From assembly GCA_963989245.1 (NCBI GenBank), contig OZ022351.1:13604343-13668342 (forward strand): a stretch of DNA of 64,000 bases, in the 5' to 3' direction. The notes under the pieces were generated by a model. It was not told the origin of the DNA and did no database searches. It was given only the letters and a program-made list of their open reading frames with translations. Positions 60,336-64,000 of this stretch are shown here, piece by piece (position 1 is the first letter of the stretch; the number at the start of each line of letters is the position of its first letter). Made by a program: the position numbers and the translations under genes. The DNA is from Nansenia antarctica. Taxonomy: Eukaryota; Chordata; Actinopteri; Argentiniformes; Microstomatidae.

Positions 60336-61200
60336 GGAGAGAGGAGAGGAGAGGAGAGGAGAGGAGAGGAGAGGAGAGGAGAGGAGAGGAGAGGAGAGGA
60401 GAGGAGAGGAGAGGAGAGGAGAGGAGAGGAGAGGACAGGACAGGACAGGACAGGACAGGAGAGGAGAGGAGAGGAGAGGAGAGGAGAGGAGAGGAGAGGA
60501 GAGGAGAGGAGAGGAGAGGAGAGGAGAGGAGAGGAGAGGAGAGGAGAGGAGAGGAGAGGAGAGGAGAGGAGAGGAGAGGAGAGGAGAGGAGAGGAGAGGA
60601 GAAGAGAAGAGAGGAGAGGAGAGGAGAGGAGAGGAGAGGAGAGGAGAGGAGAGGAGAGGAGGAGAGGAGAGGACAGGAGAGGAGAGGAGAGGAGAGGAGA
60701 GGAGAGGAGGGGAGAGGAGAGGAGAGGAGAGGAGAGGAGAGGAGAAGAGAAGAGAAGAGGACAGGAGAGGAGAAGAGGACAGGAGAGGAGAGGAGAGGAG
60801 AGGAGGGGAGAGGAGGGGAGAGGAGAGGAGAGGAGAAGAGAAGAGAAGAGGACAGGAGAGGAGAAGAGGACAGGAGAGGAGAGGAGAGGAGAAGAGAAGA
60901 GAAGAGGACAGGAGAGGAGAAGAGGACAGGAGAGGAGAGGAGAGGACAGGAGAGGAGAGGAGAGGAGAGGAGAGGAGAGGAGAGGAGAGGAGAGGAGAGG
61001 AGAAGAGAAGAGAGGAGAAGAGAGGAGAGGAGAGGAGAGGAGAGGAGAGGAGAGGACAGGCGAAGAGAGGAGAGGAGAGGAGAGGAGAGGAGAGGAGAGG
61101 AGAGGAGAGGAGAGGAGAGGAGAGGAGAGGACAGGAGAAGAGAGGAGAGGAGAGGAGAGGAGAGGAGAAGAAAGGACAGGACAGGAGAGGAGAGAAGAGG
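60336..61200 (+). repeat. (GGAGA)n purine tract, about 865 bp
   Basis: It is composed almost wholly of GGAGA/GAGAGGA pentanucleotide units, with scattered GGACA and GAAGA variants. Runs of variants (for example GACAGGACAGGACAGGACAG at 60433-60457, and GAAGAGAAGAGAAGAGGACA blocks recurring at about 60744, 60836 and 60892) show internal block duplication. The long open frames on both strands here are artefacts of the repeat. Confidence 0.97.
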
Positions 61201-62880
61201 GTTCAAGCGCCCGCCTACAGCCCATAGCCTTATGAAGCTAGCCTTATGAAGACCAGCTTTGGTCTTATCAGGACAAATCCTTCTATGCTGATCTTCATAC
61301 AGGTGTGGGAGTTTGGCTTGAGTGGTTTGTTGCTTTACACATTAAATGATAGAAACACAACACACGTTACGGACAGACCGAGTCTAGCTACATATTACAT
61401 GTACTCTCAATAGAGGTCATGTGAACAAGCTGCCTCCATTGTGCTCAAACTCTTTTGAACTGGAGTCTTTTGTGTGAGAGAGGCACTTAAACCTCAAAGG
61501 ACACACAGCTCCCGACGCACTCCTGTGATGTACGGAGAAGGAACAACGATAAATAAAAGATGGTGTTAAGCAACGGTGTGTGGGAAGGAGCCCGACGATG
61601 TGAGAGACGAAAGGCGGGGGTTTAATATTCTCCTGATATGAAAAAAAGGACATCTGAAGCCTACCCTATTGGAGGTGCACGCACTCACGCACGCACACGC
61701 AGGTTGTCAGTACCCTTTGATTTAGGAGCGTTTTCATTGGAGGGGCTCTCTTCCTCCCGCGGTCCAGCCTCTGTGTCCCCTCCCTCTAACGGACGGAAGA
61801 CGCACGCACACAACTTCCTCTGTTCCAGGAAGCTGGACAGGAAGAGGAATGGGGGGAGCGCAAAACGGGCTTCATTGTTCGTCAGTTATGACAATATAGG
61901 GAATTCCCCTAAGTCTCCCTTGACCGAAATGAGGCGAGTCACTGTGACTGTGTTAGAATGCATTCTCACACTTAAACGGTTACAAACACAACATCTAGAC
62001 GTTCCTTCTCGAATGTTGTTGTTGGCTTCTCGACACCACAGACCGCACACGGATTACAGTACGTGCAGACGGGTTTTATTGGGCTCTGGATATGAAAGCG
62101 TGATGATGTTAAAACGTGTCTGGACATGGCCACAGCTCATGTGCTCTACTGTTTCTCGGGCCCGCCGTGGGCAGTGTTGGCATTGTGCCTGGGCAGGCTG
62201 GGTCCTGGCACCGTGACCCAAGTCTGGCACTAGATCCTAATATCAGTAGAAAGAGCAAGGACCCATTCATCCCGGTCCAACTGAGAGGCCAGCCAGGGGA
62301 GGGGCCAGATGGCACCACCATGGCCTCTTGGGCAGTGTGTGCCCATCTGGACAGATCTTGTTATCATCGGGGGGAGGGGGGGGCGAAGAGGAATTTGGTA
62401 TTTCTTATGCGTATGCTATTTATGGAATGAGTCCAGTCATAGTTTTCCATCGTGTGTGTCGCTCTCAGTCTGAGTTCAAGCAATCTGTGATCATAAAAGG
62501 CAAGGAGACAAATTCCAGGAGGCGATTCAGGATTAGCGGTAGACATTTCCATCTCAAGACCAGGGCAAAACACGAAGACACTGAGAAATCACTATTCAGA
62601 ACATATCCCTTCGAGCAGGATTTGATCCTAGCTGCAGGATACGTTCCGTGTCTAAGAGCTTGACAAGGTATACGAGGGGAGCATTATGGGAAAGCAGGTC
62701 TGGAGAGTTAATACCCACAGTGCCTCTCTCTGCTCAAATCTCATCCTTCTCTTCGGCTGATATAAAATAGGCACTTTAGATCAGCTTAGCGCTTTGAGGC
62801 GATAGCTCCCATCTGACACTTATCACCTCCATGGCTGCGCTCTTCGCCTGGCTGCTGAATAGGTCGATAAAGAAAAAGGG
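61201..62880. other. Upstream ccny intron, repeat-poor part
   Basis: No gene is supported. 62030-62330 and 62660-62870 look unique and balanced in composition (for example AGGTCTGGAGAGTTAATACC, and GCTGATATAAAATAGGCACT). They could be conserved noncoding elements; this is unproven. Confidence 0.3.
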
Positions 62881-63140
62881 TAAATGGACTGACTTATATA
62901 GCGCCTTATTCCAAAGCGCTTTACAATGGCCTCTCATTCACCCATTCACACACACACATTCACACACCGATGGCGGCAAGCTACCGTGCAAGGCGCCGGC
63001 CCGTTCACTGGGAGCAATTTGGGGTTCAGTGTCTTGCCCAAGGACACTTCCACATGTGGCGAGCCGGGGCCCGAACCGCCGATCTGCCAACCTTGCGATC
63101 ATTAGACGCCGGCTCTACCTCCTGCGCCACAGCCGCCCCC
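62881..63140 (-). mobile_element. tRNA-derived SINE, near full length
   Basis: On the minus strand GGGGCGGCTGTGGCGCAGGA with GGTAGAGC gives the A box, and GGCGGTTCGGGCCCC a slightly degraded B box. The body (CCTTGGGCAAGACACTGAAC, AATTGCTCCC, CCATTGTAAAGCGCTTTGGA) is a widespread fish SINE. A (CA)-rich insert lies in its tail at 62945-62970. Confidence 0.85.
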
Positions 63141-63377
63141 ACAGCCGAAAGAGCTTGACAAATACTTATCAGTCAATATCACTTATTACAGTGTTTCCTC
63201 TACATGCATTTCATCGTGGCGGACCGCCACGATGGAATTTCCTCCGCCACCATTCAGATTTCTCAACCCCAAAAAAAAAAAAAGATTTAGGCCGCTTTTC
63301 AGACCTTCACAGCGCTAGACACACCCACAAGCGCTGAAACTGGACCAGTCCGTGTGTGTCGCGAGTATTGAACTTGA

Positions 63378-63517
63378 GGCTGCGTTCGTAAATTCGCTCT
63401 GAGAGCCCCGGAGCGCACACTGGGTTCAACGTCATAAAGGGACCAAGTCATTTGATTGGACAAGAGGCATTCCGTGAGTGCTGATCAGATTTCCAGAGCG
63501 TATTTACGAACGCGCCC
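63378..63517. mobile_element. Short MITE with GGCTGCGTTCGTAAATTCGC ends
   Basis: The left end GGCTGCGTTCGTAAATTCGC is inverted at the right (GCGTATTTACGAACGCGCC). The element is about 140 bp with no open frame. The neighbouring 63195-63245 contains a CATCGTGGCGGACCGCCACG hairpin of another hAT-like end. Confidence 0.7.
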
Positions 63518-64000
63518 TGGCTGTCACCCGAACACCGCGAGCTAGCGTAGTGTAGTGTAGTATAGGATGCGTAGTGTAGTGTAGTGTAGGATGGAGAGAG
63601 AGAGGAGAAGCCTCTCTATGTGTTACCTATGTCCAGTGTACTAGAACCACTCTAACAGGAGTGTTTGTCCGTGAATAACACCGGCTATGCCCGGGGTAGA
63701 AACACAAGACTATAGCTGGATAAGGTCTACAGGTCTACACGGTCATTTTAAGCCGTCGACCAGCCCTCTACGACCACGGGAAGTCATGTTAAAAGTGAAG
63801 ATACTTCTGTTAAACTAAGCTAAGCTAAACATCGCTAATCGCTAACTCCCTCCTGGGCTTAAAGTGACAAGTAATAACGTTGTGAAAAAAAACGTCAGAT
63901 CAGTGTTTTTGTTTTTATTGACAACGGAATTACATGCTGGAAAAACATGCAGACACAGACAATAAGAGACACACGGGAGAAGTACAGGAAAACATTTTAT
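63518..64000. other. Right edge, no gene seen
   Basis: A small tandem repeat of GTAGTGTAGTGTAG(T/G)ATAGGATG type lies at 63546-63592. No exon with the cyclin Y N-terminus was found up to the end. Confidence 0.5.

Noticed and set aside
60259..61235. Open frames of over 300 residues on both strands (Leu/Ser/Pro and Arg/Gly/Glu repeats)
   Set aside because: They are produced by the (GGAGA)n pentanucleotide tract, which has no stops in several frames; there is no protein-like composition.
61638..62216. 192-residue plus-strand frame in the upstream ccny intron
   Set aside because: No domain, low-complexity start, no splice or start context; consistent with a chance open frame.

Overview
The window looks like a ray-finned (teleost) fish nuclear chromosome. 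Its protein-coding genes are vertebrate, introns have GT-AG ends, and the spaces between genes are packed with fish-type repeats: hAT/Tc1 DNA transposons and MITEs, L2/CR1/Rex-like LINE fragments, tRNA-derived SINEs, and long microsatellites.

Three ancestral genes form the backbone: fzd8 (+, single exon, 4347-6113), gjd4 (-, two coding exons, 38159-40031) and ccny (-, at least nine exons, 45758-59148, 5' exon(s) beyond the right edge). From memory this is the conserved CCNY-GJD4-FZD8 block of human 10p11, with fzd8 convergent to the other two. Frizzled-8 (Wnt receptor) and cyclin Y (the membrane-tethered partner of CDK14/16 kinases that phosphorylate LRP6) both act in Wnt signalling, so their linkage is functionally suggestive.

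Between fzd8 and gjd4 lies about 31 kb of accessory sequence. It holds an intact RING/B-box/coiled-coil/PRY-SPRY TRIM gene (17791-19434) with a minisatellite in its presumed 5' UTR. A second, coding-less copy of its 3' flank sits at 13671-14988. It also holds a gene I do not recognise (25923-32759, +). I rebuilt that gene from splice sites as 13 exons with perfectly matching phases and a 900-residue product. It carries a tandemly duplicated exon pair, a conserved-looking central helical region and ten near-identical acidic 23-residue repeats. This is my main candidate for something undescribed.

Other points of interest are a 21-nt in-frame candidate microexon in ccny; inverted copies of one MITE bracketing fzd8; a short sequence present both unspliced and in perfectly spliced form within 2 kb; a long-TIR element inside a ccny intron that carries a broken Cys-rich gene; and an 865-bp purine-only (GGAGA)n tract in the upstream ccny intron. 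No CRISPR array, rRNA or functional tRNA gene was seen.
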